DNA from: Bipolaris cookei
Lineage: Eukaryota; Ascomycota; Dothideomycetes; Pleosporales; Pleosporaceae
DNA: 64,000 nucleotides
Direction: 5' to 3'
NCBI GenBank assembly: GCA_002286855.1
Contig: NRSV01000005.1
Location: 372,001-436,000 of the forward strand
Within the stretch, counting starts at the first letter, position 1, and each line of letters opens with the position of its first letter. Under the pieces are notes generated by a model, which saw nothing but the letters and a program-made list of their open reading frames with translations, ran no database searches and was not told the origin of the DNA. The position numbers were made by a program, and so were the translations under genes. This document shows positions 43,501-54,086 of the stretch, piece after piece.

Positions 43501-44540
43501 CCTTGGGCATTTGTTTGAGAAGGAGGTATTATGACAATACCTGTGTCTGTGCGTGAACCTGGCTTTGATTCAAAATACGATTCATTCGGGCCGCCTGCGG
43601 GAGACTGGACTGCTGATGAGGCAAGCGACGCACGCCGTAGTTGCTCAGTGAGGTTGCTTGTTTCAGTCCCGTTAAGCCTTGCTGATCCTTCCTCTGACAG
43701 GGTTGACAGGGTCCTCTCAGTCAGCAAGCGCTCTTTGGCCTTTTCTTTCTTTTTGGGCTCCTCGGAGGGATCGCCATCCTTGAAAACACGGAGATAGTGA
43801 CTTGCTTTGCGGCTGCGAGCGGTGGTGGGCTGTTCGGTCTTGGCAAGAGTAGCTTCGATTTTCTTCTCCATTTCCTGGTCCATGACTGGGGTGTCGAGAA
43901 TGACGTTGCCCTTGAACGGCACGGGCTTGCCCTCGCGCCATTCTCTATTCTTGCGCCTCTCGTCGCTCTCAAGCAAAGCGCCCTGCAATGTGGATTGAAA
44001 CTCTGGGCTGTGTGGCGTAACTGGACGGTGGACGGGGGACTCGACGGGACTCATGTAAGGCGGAGGACTGTGATGGGGAGTCTCGAGGCACATGGCGGTG
44101 GCTATAGCTGTGCGGGAGTTGAAGGGGGTGTTGAGGAGGGCGTGATGGTCAATTGAGCTGATGGGCGGGATGGTCGAGTGCTTTCTGCGTATGATGGGAG
44201 GGTCTATCAGTCGCCTTTGAGGAGGAGCTGGGGCGGCCATGTCTGACAAACTGTGCTCGGGAGCATCGTTGGACCAGTCTACTTGGCGAGCGGTGGCGCG
44301 GGGAGAGGAGATAGGACTATCCGAGGCCAGGTAGGTGGTAGCAAAGATGCTGTCGCGCTCATCGAGCTGGGGACGGTCAATTGACGACTTCCAGAGGGAG
44401 GAGTCGTGAGCAAGAGGGGCGGTACGCGAGCGGCCCGTCTGGGAGAGGCTCTTCGGGACCAAGGCATGGTCATGACTGGCGGTGGACCTCACCGAGGCGG
44501 GGGGTGAGGCATTTCCTTGGAGGTCCGGCTGGGGTGACAT
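40572..44540 (-). CDS. KCS1: Inositol hexakisphosphate kinase (Kcs1)
   Basis: Makes inositol pyrophosphates (5-IP7) from IP6, linking phosphate status, stress and vacuole biology. The first ATG gives MSPQPDLQGNASPP, and the protein is about 1286 aa. A 108-nt intron (42517-42624) keeps frame if read through; removing it joins LDFLPR to YIGVLNVTYRK, the conserved Kcs1 junction. The N-terminal two thirds are low-complexity, Ser/Pro-rich and probably disordered. The IPK catalytic region has RRAVCKQLNNRENEFYE, the PxxxDxKxG motif CVLDLKMGTRQYG (about residue 1017), RFYASSLLMLYD (about 1131), and the metal-binding KLKIVDFANC (about 1190). All catalytic motifs are intact. Confidence 0.93.
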   Translation of the reverse strand: MSPQPDLQGNASPPASVRSTASHDHALVPKSLSQTGRSRTAPLAHDSSLWKSSIDRPQLDERDSIFATTYLASDSPISSPRATARQVDWSNDAPEHSLSDMAAPAPPQRRLIDPPIIRRKHSTIPPISSIDHHALLNTPFNSRTAIATAMCLETPHHSPPPYMSPVESPVHRPVTPHSPEFQSTLQGALLESDERRKNREWREGKPVPFKGNVILDTPVMDQEMEKKIEATLAKTEQPTTARSRKASHYLRVFKDGDPSEEPKKKEKAKERLLTERTLSTLSEEGSARLNGTETSNLTEQLRRASLASSAVQSPAGGPNESYFESKPGSRTDTGIVIIPPSQTNAQGDSDNRQLPRRLLEDIRGFGHLTPSIERRSPVSRSLPTAAVEKVHAHAPTNGTPYHHESSDYFQPKEGSSRERTPGSEEEEESEKEQISSALYFPHRRLKSSEQAAKEANNQDGEVNVIEKRASIHESAVPKGWATEKEVQTPQEVEISLQSTDTNQCLHGDIPTAAPVKKDKDQQLTPSAVDSLSGESEPESLAESAQSLLGYESSATDDLGTTPTATTYKKEPKAASAAPSQPPAPLGAVELKPYDHQVGGHSTVYRFSRRAVCKQLNNRENEFYETVERQHPELLDFLPRYEIPTALLSEAETSAKICFRPLCSYQELFADRVLSRYIGVLNVTYRKAPKKKKPHKDKAKHDAGIITSTTQSENPSRQASTAPSDPSKPEPTRVVSHSQQIMPTPQVIFENNRHIIPDNLFRVPPRSTTPDPWMKSSSYSSSQHHRRYQSDYGYPPRSSSRPPLQHTTSWGVTTINRKLQEEVLRQVFAPPTIHHRQRHHRHHGMSSRAVGDSPQSTVGSAPTIRRNSTDVATLHSQPPEECTRKQVLKAEARRHASGGSADFPSHSSMPGSGINDEASKPPPGILPRRRHSGSGLTRRPLGIDTEQRHGLEYYEEDGYGGDAEEEVFKMDEDSKTSSQEDRGRSLHNNNRVPKAHHSEAPPEGTMLPAAPVVPNNMAAPSSEEPSNPDSALQQSDERVQHFLLLEDLTAGMSRPCVLDLKMGTRQYGIEADEKKQRSQRRKCQMTTSRELGVRVCGMQIWNVKTQCYIFEDKYFGRDLKAGKEFQDALKRFFWDGTGYKAASRHIPVILEKISQLERMIKNLPGYRFYASSLLMLYDRGDGDSKEKDGSTSQSHGNSATKNEEAATGSSGPGNASPPKPEKHSEIKLKIVDFANCVTAEDPLPDDLPCPPENPNGIDRGYLRGLRSLRLYFQRIWNDINEEWVERGEGEGMARNHHHGPGLGEVGAGWMDDTGGEDTGYVSF

Positions 44541-45548
44541 GGGCTCGACATTGATTCGACCGTGTGGAAGGCACCTCGTGGCGGGATGTGTGGCAGATAT
44601 TGCCGGGCGGGTGCTGGACGGGGTGGCCAGGATGCGGACAGTCGTCGGGCGCGGCGGAGAGACAGCGGACAGCCAACAGGGGCAGCAGGTCTTGGGGCGA
44701 CCTAGCGCAAGAGAGCGCACAGTAACGGGCTCTGGCAACAGGTAGAGGGGCGGCGTTGGGCGATGGCTTGCAGCAGGCGGATCCGGGGCGTGGGCGAGTG
44801 AAAGCAGACGACGGTCCACGTTCCAAATGTCGGTGGTTTGGCGTCAGAGTCCAGAGTGGCGCGAAGACGAATCGCAAGCGAGCGGCCCAATGACGTCTGC
44901 TTGGCGCGTCCCCGGCGCGCGTCCACCGCTGCGAGATGAGCGTGCGTGCGAGAGAAATGGGCTTCACCATGCAGAGAAAGGCATTGCTATGTGCAGCCGA
45001 GTAAGTGCATATCCTCTTTCGAGCCACCATTGCTATCAATGCCATGCCATGCCATGCCATGCCATGTACCATTTTTTGTTTTGTTTCGTTTTGTTGTTTT
45101 CATGGCCGCAGCCGGTGTCGCTGCACATGGCCATCTACACGGCATGGGTATCCGTGTTGGCGATAACCACCATGGTGCGCCCGTGCGCCCGTGCGCCCCA
45201 TTTCTGCCCGGATCCCATCGGCTGATTGACGGCAAACATCACAACATCAACAACAACAATACGCACATACACACATACACATGCTTTCACCATAGGCCCA
45301 CCGTCCTCGCTCCTCTGATACTGCCCCTGCTTGCACACTGCATTGTCTTATCTCTTCGAGACTGCCTTCTTCATCTCGTCATCTGCTATCTGCGCACCAC
45401 CACCACCGTCCTTTCCCTTGCAGCAGCTATGCATGGTCCCCTTCCCGCTCCCCCTTCGCAACCAATCACTCAGGAACGTGGCCTCTCACCGCCTACTTCA
45501 TCTTGCCCTGCCTGCCTCCATACTCTGCCATTGCAATTACGTTGCCCT
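44541..45548. other. Kcs1 upstream region
   Basis: About 1 kb between the Kcs1 start and the stop of the next minus-strand gene. It contains a five-copy GCCAT tract (about 45042-45066). Open frames on the plus strand across this region (such as 44946-45611) overlap the tract and show no protein-like pattern. Confidence 0.5.
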
Positions 45549-47555
45549 TCACCCGTCCTCTATGCCTCTTACAAACGGCGCTGCATAGTGCCGGCCAAAG
45601 TCGTCGACTGACGGATCAAGGTGCAAGCCCGGAAACTCTCTCTCCCTCGCCGAACACCTCGATCGCCCCCCCACAGACCTTTGCGACCCCTGTGAGGCCT
45701 TCTCCGACACGAAGCTCCAGAATGATGTCGTCGTGTTCTTGTCCTTGAGGGGGATCCGCCCCGCCGATGGGGTGGGGCTGTTGTTCATCACGTCGCCCTG
45801 CTTTAGTGCTCCAACATCACCTCGTCCCATGGAAAACCTTAAGTTGCTTCGCTGGCTTTCCTCCGTCGTCTTCTTCTTCTCCGTGCTGAACGTAAAGGGC
45901 GAAGCTGCCCCAAAGAGATCCTGTGTGCTGATCGGGGGTCCACGAAACACACTTTCATTTGCCATTGCCGAGTTTCGTTGGACAGTCATGGCTATACGTG
46001 GTGTCGCCGTTAGGCTTGGCGCATCCAATGTCCGACGGCGTGTGTCTAGCGATACTGGTGATTCTGCTCGAATGGTGGCGGGCGACAATGTGGGGAATGT
46101 ACTTTGCTGGAACTCGAGTTGAGCTCGTACCATGGCAGCTTGTGTGCACCATTCCGAACCTCGACCTGAATGACTTCCCTGTAGTTGTTCGTCCTGGTCT
46201 GGTATATCTTTGGTCTTGGCTGCTTGTGGAGCCACTGCACTCTCTCCCTCTGCCTCCTCCTCCTCCTCTTCTTCTTCCTGCTCTTCCTCTGCGTCTAGAG
46301 CATTTTCGACAACCCATGCCTCTTCGTAACGTTTCTTTGCAATGGATGAGCCCTTCTCCGGTGATGAGTCAAAATTGACAGCTCTTGGCTTCGGTCTGCT
46401 GGGTCTGTTGCCAATAACGTCTGTCTGCGCTCTCTTCTGATGTGCAAAGCCAGGCGATGGAACAGAGACGGGAGAGGCAACGTCATCCTGTTGTGTGAAT
46501 TTGGGAGTCTTGCGTGATATCCTCCGCTTTGATTGCTGTGATGATATCGCTGAGATACCAGTGTTAGACATGGAGTCGACGAGTCGCTCCGCGGAGCGTT
46601 GTGTATCTTCTCTTGAGGCTGTGACTTGGCTGCCCATTGATGACGTGACTATTGGAATGGTTCGCTGTGAGCGTTGCGCTTGCTCGGTGCTGTATGGCGT
46701 GCACGCAGTCTGCGTCGTGTAATCCCTCCCACTCCTTGTGTCATCACAATCCGCAGCGGGTGATGAAACATCCATAGAAGCCGAAGCACTTGACTTCCAG
46801 TTCTCGAGTAACGTCTCTTTTGGCGGCGACCTCGACACGCGCACTGTCTCTTTTGGAAAACTAATGCGCAGCTCCGCTACTGCTTCAGTCTGCGAGAGCG
46901 TATGCCGCGTCCGAGACCACGTCGGTGATGAATCGCATCGTTCGCTTGTGGCTTTGCGCATATCGACCCGAGCTGAGTCAGGGCGGCGCAACCAGAAAGG
47001 ATTCGTCAAGGGAGTTTGGCGGCGTATGCATGTTCCAGCATCTACGCTAAAAGACTCTGTAGTGGTAGTAGTAGTGGTGGTAGTAGCGTAAACATCGTCT
47101 TCATCTGCTAACGGAGCAGTCGAAAGTGCGACCTGGACGTAGCCAAGGCTATCATCGGGCTCCTGAGCACTTAGGTGGATGTCTCGGGTAGCCCTCGAGG
47201 TTTCCGGTGAAGCTATCGAGGGCGCCGGACTTTGCGATACAGCTTGTGGCTTACTGCTTCGTTTCCGTCTCATGTTGCCCGCCTGTGCCGTCTTGCGCTT
47301 CTCTTTTGTTGGCTTCGTCCATGGGTTCTTCCAGTTGTCAGGGTCGAATGGCCCTCTTAGCCCCGCGGTGAGGATGACAGGCGGCCGGCCTCGTAGGTAT
47401 TGGGTGGCAATTGCCTCGACCCGTCGTCGCTTTGCGGCCCGTTGCTCAGGGTCATGGTGGTCGAGAGGCAATTCTTCTATGGCGTCCTGAGGGGGTAGGT
47501 AGAAGTCGTCGGTGGCCAGCGCCTGTCTCAGATGAGGGTGCAGGCTGGGGGGCAT
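45549..47555 (-). CDS. Conserved fungal protein of unknown function, nuclear-type composition
   Basis: A 668-residue intron-free protein (first ATG MPPSLHPHLRQ). The best-conserved-looking part is the N-terminus: a basic AKRRRVEAIA segment (41-50, possible nuclear signal) followed by YLRGRPPVILTAGLRGPFD and DNWKNPW (about 53-79). Similar ascomycete proteins are sometimes labelled 'protamine P1' in databases, which is compositional and not functional. The middle is disordered, with a Thr9 run, and there is a long Glu-rich acidic stretch (EEEQEEEEEEEEAEGES) at about residue 430. No enzymatic motif is seen. It is divergent from the Cdc11-like gene across about 540 bp. Confidence 0.75.
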   Translation of the reverse strand: MPPSLHPHLRQALATDDFYLPPQDAIEELPLDHHDPEQRAAKRRRVEAIATQYLRGRPPVILTAGLRGPFDPDNWKNPWTKPTKEKRKTAQAGNMRRKRSSKPQAVSQSPAPSIASPETSRATRDIHLSAQEPDDSLGYVQVALSTAPLADEDDVYATTTTTTTTTESFSVDAGTCIRRQTPLTNPFWLRRPDSARVDMRKATSERCDSSPTWSRTRHTLSQTEAVAELRISFPKETVRVSRSPPKETLLENWKSSASASMDVSSPAADCDDTRSGRDYTTQTACTPYSTEQAQRSQRTIPIVTSSMGSQVTASREDTQRSAERLVDSMSNTGISAISSQQSKRRISRKTPKFTQQDDVASPVSVPSPGFAHQKRAQTDVIGNRPSRPKPRAVNFDSSPEKGSSIAKKRYEEAWVVENALDAEEEQEEEEEEEEAEGESAVAPQAAKTKDIPDQDEQLQGSHSGRGSEWCTQAAMVRAQLEFQQSTFPTLSPATIRAESPVSLDTRRRTLDAPSLTATPRIAMTVQRNSAMANESVFRGPPISTQDLFGAASPFTFSTEKKKTTEESQRSNLRFSMGRGDVGALKQGDVMNNSPTPSAGRIPLKDKNTTTSFWSFVSEKASQGSQRSVGGRSRCSAREREFPGLHLDPSVDDFGRHYAAPFVRGIEDG

Positions 47556-48097
47556 GGTGTCGTAGTATAGACTGGCAGCGGTGGAGGAATAGGTGGGGCC
47601 AAGCAAAAGGGCATGTCCGGGGCCGGGCAGGATGAGCGTTGCAACGGCGTGGCGGCTGCTCGTCTAAGCTCGTCTATGCCGTTCATCATCTGTTCTTGGT
47701 CGTCCATGCTTTGGCTGCGTCTGCGTCGGGAGCGGGAGCATCTCCTGTTGCCCAGGCAACGGCCTTGTTAGCGGCTTGTGGGGGTCTGACAAGTCCATGC
47801 TTCTCTCCAGATAGCGTCGATCCTGGCACATACATTCAATCGATAACAAGACGACTCGCCGATTGACGCGTTGTTCGTCATTCTCCCTCGTACCGTTGCG
47901 ACAATCCACGACACGCGCACAATGCCGTGCGCGCCAACATAGCAACCTTTTTTTGACGCGTAGCCGCCCGCCAACAGCTTTCTTCACCGCATCTTCGGCG
48001 CGCGCTTCCCGACTGCGACTCGACACCCCGGCCACCACCACCATCACCATTACCACTCGTCACAACACCACGGCCACCCATCCGCCCGCCCACCACC
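47556..48097. promoter_or_regulatory. Bidirectional promoter region
   Basis: Divergent spacer between the unknown nuclear-type gene (minus) and the Cdc11/Nud1-like gene (plus). It is GC-rich with C/A-rich DNA just before 48098. No specific element is identified. Confidence 0.5.
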
Positions 48098-51000
48098 ATG
48101 GCCAACAACACCACGCAGCCCTGGCTCGAGGATCTCTCTGAAGAATGGGTGCCCCAAGAGTCGCCGCGCTCAGTTGCACGCACCCCACAGAGCCCACGCA
48201 GCCCGCCACCACCACCGAATCCACAGAGCGCACCAAAATCAAAGAGCCGCCTGCCCCGCCCGCGACAGTCGCCAGCCCCATTTTCGGACGTGCAGGTGCG
48301 CAGCATTGCCAAAGAACTGCGTCCGCCCAAGCAAAGGAGCATGCTCGATGGCCGCAGTCCGAGCAACACCAATGCCCCGCCCGCCCCGTCATCGCCTGAC
48401 GCGCACGCGCGCGACGCCTCATTTTCTTCCTTTTCAATGTCTCAGAACTCGGAAATGCAAAATGGCACAGTCGCACACAACACCGTCGCGCGGTCACCAG
48501 TCAAGGAACACTCATCCCAAGATACACCGGAGTGGAGGCGGAGACTTGTCAATGGTGAGATCGGCTACGGAAACCAGACCGACCTCTTCGGCCCCACTGG
48601 CCTAGAAAACATCTTTCAAAAGCCAACCCCTGGCGCTTCCGACGACTCGGCACTCCCAAAACGGCGGCTTGGATTGCTCAAAGGTCTTGCTGCCGTACCC
48701 TCGAGTCCACCACCATGGCCGGCTGTGCAACAGAGCGATGGATCGCAGGAGCAGGTACAAAAACAGGCGCGGGAGGCAGAAATGGATCGCCAGATGCATG
48801 CAACTCACACAGGCGACTGTGCACGCGATGACACAACCCAAGAGCACGATGCATCGAGTTGCACCCACAGATTGGCGCCGCCGCACGAGACCATGCGGAC
48901 TGTAAGCGGACAGATCGAATTCGAGAACGAGAACTTCAGCCCTGTATATCTGACCATGACCGCCAACACGAATATCGGCTTGCCCGTTCAACAACCACAG
49001 AGCTTTAGGGGATCCGAGCTTGCCAACCGGTTGCGTCAGATCGGATCGCCCCCCTCAAACCACTACCAACCCCTTCAAGAGGAGAGTGCACTGAGCTTAA
49101 CACGTGGAGATTCATCGTTTGCTAGGCTCCAGGACGAGTCTCTTCCGGAGGGCCTTCCCGTTGGCACACCAGACATGGCAGACGTCGGCCGCCACGTAGA
49201 GCTTCGAAGAGGCGGGTACTCAAGAGAGGGATCTTTCCATCGAAGACCATTGAGCCCATCGCCAGAAAGAAAAGCCGCAGCAAAACCGAATACAGACCTA
49301 AAGCAAACGCCTCAAAGCGGACTTGTCGACCCTTCCACGCCTCGCCAACGACTTGAAAACTTCCTGAGTCCTGATCGAGCCAAGAACTCTGGGAGCCCCC
49401 TGAAGTTATTCGATGCACATGACACTTTTACTAGCAATCGCATCCAAAGACGCTTGAGCCAACTTGAGTACAAGTCTGAGAAAGGCACATCTAGCGTCAA
49501 AGAGAACATATCCGATTCTGCCAAGCTGGTGTCAAGGCAATCAAGATTGACATCCGTCGAGGAAAAATCTATGCAGAACCTTGACCAGGATTTGACTTCC
49601 AACAATCGCCAACCATCCACCGGAAGAATCACATCTTTTGGCCAAAGTCAGCTCAACAAGTATCAGTTTTCTGGTGACTTTTCTGTTATCTCATCGGATG
49701 GAGATGACTGGAGTGCTCACGATGACAGCGCACCCGAAGGATCACCCTCAATCGACATTGCACCCCCTGGAAGCCGGCCGCCGTTCAAGTTCCATCTGGA
49801 TGAATCGCCCGTCCCACGTCAGCCCTCAAGGAGTAAAAGAAACGTATCGAGTTATTCACCAACCTCTATGCGGAATGCCAGCCGACCGAAATTTGTGCCA
49901 CATCGAAAGGCCTCGACGGCAAAGGCTGAAGAAGACTCAGAAATCGCCCATGAGTATGCTGAAGGCAAAAGAGGCCCAACATCACCATTCAAGAACCCGA
50001 CTCCTAAACGTAGAAGGACTATCTGTTCGGTTGATGACGAAGAAAACAACGACGATGTGTTTAGCGATGGGGGAGGAAGCACAGTGCGACATCCGAAGGC
50101 ACCCGCTCAGCCTACTCTCGACCAGAGCCAGAGAGATCTCCTTAGCGTGTTTTCAAACAAGAACGCCAACTCGGAAACGCTAGCCAAAAGACACATCTTA
50201 AGACCCCGCAACCCTACCCCGAGTCAGCGGAGACGAGAGGAGATTCAGGCAGAAATCATGGAAGCTACGGAAGCCTTCATCATGTCATCACCCAAACTCA
50301 ATACCATCCGGGAACAGCTGGAGCCTTCCAATGTGTCCGATGCTGATCTGGACAATGCTCGTGCGAAGGCGGTTGCCAACGAGATTGCCGCTTTTAGTAT
50401 GAAGAGGCAGCACGGCGTGCGAGACAAGAACCGCAAGCGATCCGTCACTACACAAGACTTCCTGGACGAGGCCCTAAAGATTATGGACTTTATCCGCACA
50501 AAGGGACGGCCTACTAGCGGTTTGGGGAGCCTCGAGGAGACGGAAGCTGAATCGCAGTTGATCGAGGACGGCAACGAACATGCTTCGAGTTTGCCGACAG
50601 TTGAAGGGCCTGCAAGCAGAGAGGACCGGCCACCGGCTTGGAAGGCACCGAACAAACAAGACATGGATCCGAGCATCCTCAACCATTTGCGCAGGTATCA
50701 AGAGAAGGATGATGATAGCTTTCTGAATTCATCGGTGAACTCAATAGGCTTCTCTCGTCTGGACGGACTGGCTGCACCCGTAGAAGAAAGCACAATGCGC
50801 GAGCAGGACAAGGTTGGGATTACAGAGGACGCAAACAAACACTACGATAGGGCCGACGATGACCACCACCCCAGCTCCCGACCTCAGACTGCACGCACTC
50901 AGTTATCAACAGGCTCATCGATTGGACACACTGTCCTCACAAATGCATCTAGGCGTTCGGAGCACGTCGCTAATCTAGCACCCGAGGCAATAGCGCATCT

Positions 51001-53595
51001 TATTCCCCAGGAGGTAGCTGGCATGAGTTTTGACCGCGACAAACACATGTGGGTTCGCCAAAAGAGTCCAACTAGGGAGCGTCGTGTTGAGCAGGCAACA
51101 CCAAGCCCCTTGAATGAAAGCGAAGACGATCCATTTGGCAACATCCCAGATCTGACGGTGGAGGACACACATGCGCAGGACACTAGAGCGGACTCACCGA
51201 TTCGTCTTCAGCCCACAGCAGAAACCCTTGTGGAAGATACGGAGAAGCCCACAGAAGAAGAAGAAGCACGTCCAACGACGCGCGAAGGAAACGGCGTCGC
51301 ATATACAGAAACGAGCTCAGCGCCTTCAAAGGGTTCCAACTTTGGATCAAGCTATCCTAAAACTGAAACACGGGCCACATCTTGGAGTACACAAACCCCA
51401 CGACACCATGGCACCCAGAAGAGCTCCCGCACACAAACTACTTATGCGATTCCAGAGTCTGAAGAAGATGATATTGAACATGAAATCAAGTATTTCGAGG
51501 GGCGAGGTCCCGTACGCCAGGGTACACAACGCCCACGAGTAAGGGACATCACCATCTCGATTGCCGAACGGGAGGCACCTAGTCCAGAGCGTCGATCCGA
51601 AGAGACACCGCAAAAGCCCCGGCAAAACCAGTGGGGACCATCGAGTGCGCAGAAAAGGTCGGAAAGAAAACAGTCAGCCTGGGAGCAGTCAAATCAAAAC
51701 AAGGCTCTGTCCCATGGGCGGCCTGGTCGATTACCAATGTTCAACGGTGACGGTGATCTCTCGCTATTGGACGATGTCCGGGCCAGAAACTATCGCATGC
51801 ACTTATCGATGAATGTGGCAGGACCTCCATTCAGAGACCACGGACGGGATGCGCTGGTCGCCGCGGGATCATCGCCTATCAAGGGGGACGTGACATTTAT
51901 GCTTAGCGATTTACCTGAGTTCACTCTGAATCAGGTTGATGAGTTTGACCTCCCAGACCGGGTGGTCGTGAAGCACGACGGTAGTCGGTTCACCAAAGCT
52001 TTGGAAGATCGCTATGCGCAAGGAACAGCCGAACTTGTAAAGGCCCTTCAAGACGTTGAGCCAGATGAACCGTACTGGGAGGACCTTCGCAATGTCAATC
52101 TCCGGAAAAAGGACCTTACCACCTTGCATCGCCTTGACGAACTGTGCTACCAGCTTGAGGAGCTCGATGTCTCAAACAATAAGATCAGTCAAGTGGAAGG
52201 CATACCTTACTCTATGCGACGATTGCAAGTACAGAAAAATTGCTTGACTGGACTGACTTCTTGGACCAATCTGGTCAATTTGCAGCATCTCGACATATCC
52301 GACAATGAGGTCGATGCGCTGGACGGACTTGCTGGGTTGGTGCATCTGCGAACACTCAAAGTTGACAACAACAAGATCAAGTCTCTCAATGGCATTATAC
52401 ATCTCGACGGCCTAATGGAACTGAGTGCTGGCGGCAATGAGATAGACACAATTGACTTCGCCAAGACAAATTTGTGAGTACATCAGCACTTGTACGTCAA
52501 ATACAATATTCTAACCAGTGCACTAGGAAATCTCTTACAGATCTTGATCTGCGCAAGAATCGAATGCTCGAAGTCCGCAATCTACATTGCCTACCACAGC
52601 TTCAGCATCTCAACCTAGGTATGAATATGTTCTGGTTCACGCACCCTTTCACAGGCTGATATCCAGCAGATGACAACGAGATTGAAGAGTTTCCTCTTGT
52701 CGACACACCGGTGAAGCCCTGCAAAGCACTTCGCTCAGTCCGTCTTTGCAGAAACAGGACCACGCTTCTCGATGTTGATCACTATTTCCCAAGACTTGAG
52801 TCGCTTTACATCGATGGCAATTCTTTAACACAGGTCTTAGGATTGGAACATCTTCGAAACCTCCGGACTTTCTCAGCTCGTGAACAGATACTCGACTCAG
52901 AATCAGACATGGAAATATGTGCCAATAATCTTGTCAAGAATCCGGAAGTGCGCAATCTCTATCTCTCCCTCAATCCTACATATGGCTTGCAGGTCTCGCA
53001 GCATTTGTTGAGCCTTCAACGATTGGAACTGGCCTCTATGGGCCTCAAACAACTACCCGACAACTTTGGTCAGCTTACACCAAACATCAGATCCATCAAC
53101 CTGAACTTCAACTCCATCACGGACCTACGTCCGCTCCTCAACATCAAGCGGCTGAGTGAGCTTTTCTTGGCGAGCAACAAGCTCGAACGCCTTCGTGCAA
53201 ATGCACTGGTGCTGGGCAAGCTAAGCACACTTTCGAAACTAGACTGGCGAGACAACCCCCTTACTCTGCGCTTCTATGCGCCATCATCCGAAAATCGGAT
53301 CATTTCCCTTCGACGAAAACCCTCAGAGGAGCAACTCAAGAACCGCTTCCTTCTTCCAAATGGAGAAATAGAAGCTGATGTTCAACATCTTTTGCGACTC
53401 GATTATGAGACGCGGATCAGGCGACGCGTCACGGAGATGATGCTTGCTAATCTCTGCAAAAACCTGAAAGAGCTGGATGGCTTACCATTCGACAAGGCAC
53501 GTGTGCTCGTCAAGGACGACGTGTGGGAACGTCTATTGTTTCTTGGCGTCATACAGCGCAAACGCGCGGACACAGCTGTGGATGACAGCGAATGA
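48098..53595 (+). CDS. cdc11: Septation-initiation-network scaffold Cdc11/Nud1-like, leucine-rich repeat
   Basis: Scaffold at the spindle pole body that recruits the SIN/MEN kinase cascade to trigger septation; the Aspergillus nidulans counterpart is SnaD. Exons 48098-52473, 52527-52618 and 52667-53595 give 1798 aa. The first 1300 or so residues are charged, Ser/Pro-rich and disordered, with many possible Cdk sites. The C-terminal third is a leucine-rich repeat array beginning WEDLRNVNLRKKDLTTLHRL, then LEELDVSNNKISQVEGI, LQHLDISDNEVDALDGL and LRTLKVDNNKIKSLNGI. It continues through exons 2 and 3 (LTDLDLRKNRM, IRSINLNFNSITDLRPLL) and ends with a LRR cap (LCKNLKELDGLPF). The second intron ends in CAGCAG, giving two possible in-frame acceptors. 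Length and layout fit the family well. Confidence 0.92.
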
Positions 53596-54086
53596 TAGAC
53601 TGGTGACTTGGGAATAAGGACAGAGGGATGTTCGAGACGACCGGCGCGTCACATTCCCAACAATGCTTCTTGTTAGCTTGGAGTTTTGGATGGGATTGCT
53701 CTTCTTACGCATTGCAAGTCAGATTGGGTTTCAGTGGGTTTTGCATAGCATCTGGTACTTGAGCATCTTGTAGGCGTATTCATTTGCGTCTTTTCAAACT
53801 CGAGCTTTACCTGCTCGGCCGGGAACGGGCCTTTTTAATGAATTCACGACTTGTATTAGTAGTAATCAGACTCGGTGTTGTTGCAATTGCAATTTCGTCC
53901 ATATATTTCCAAAGTTTATCTTCGAGACTGCAAGTGTAAGGCCGACGTGTGATCAGCCGCCCCGCGTTCCACTAAAACAGCTGCACTGAGGCCCGTGCAT
54001 CGAATCGCCCTAGAACCCGTGACACGCAATCATAAACTTAAGTGTTCACCGTATTGAGATGATCATCATCTACCACACATCCAACA
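53596..54086. other. Intergenic region
   Basis: Holds the 3' end of the Cdc11-like gene and the promoter of the chaperone gene. No gene supported. Confidence 0.5.

Noticed and set aside
44946..45611. 221-codon open frame on the plus strand upstream of Kcs1
   Set aside because: Contains the GCCAT tract translated as MPCHAMPCH, with no conserved features.
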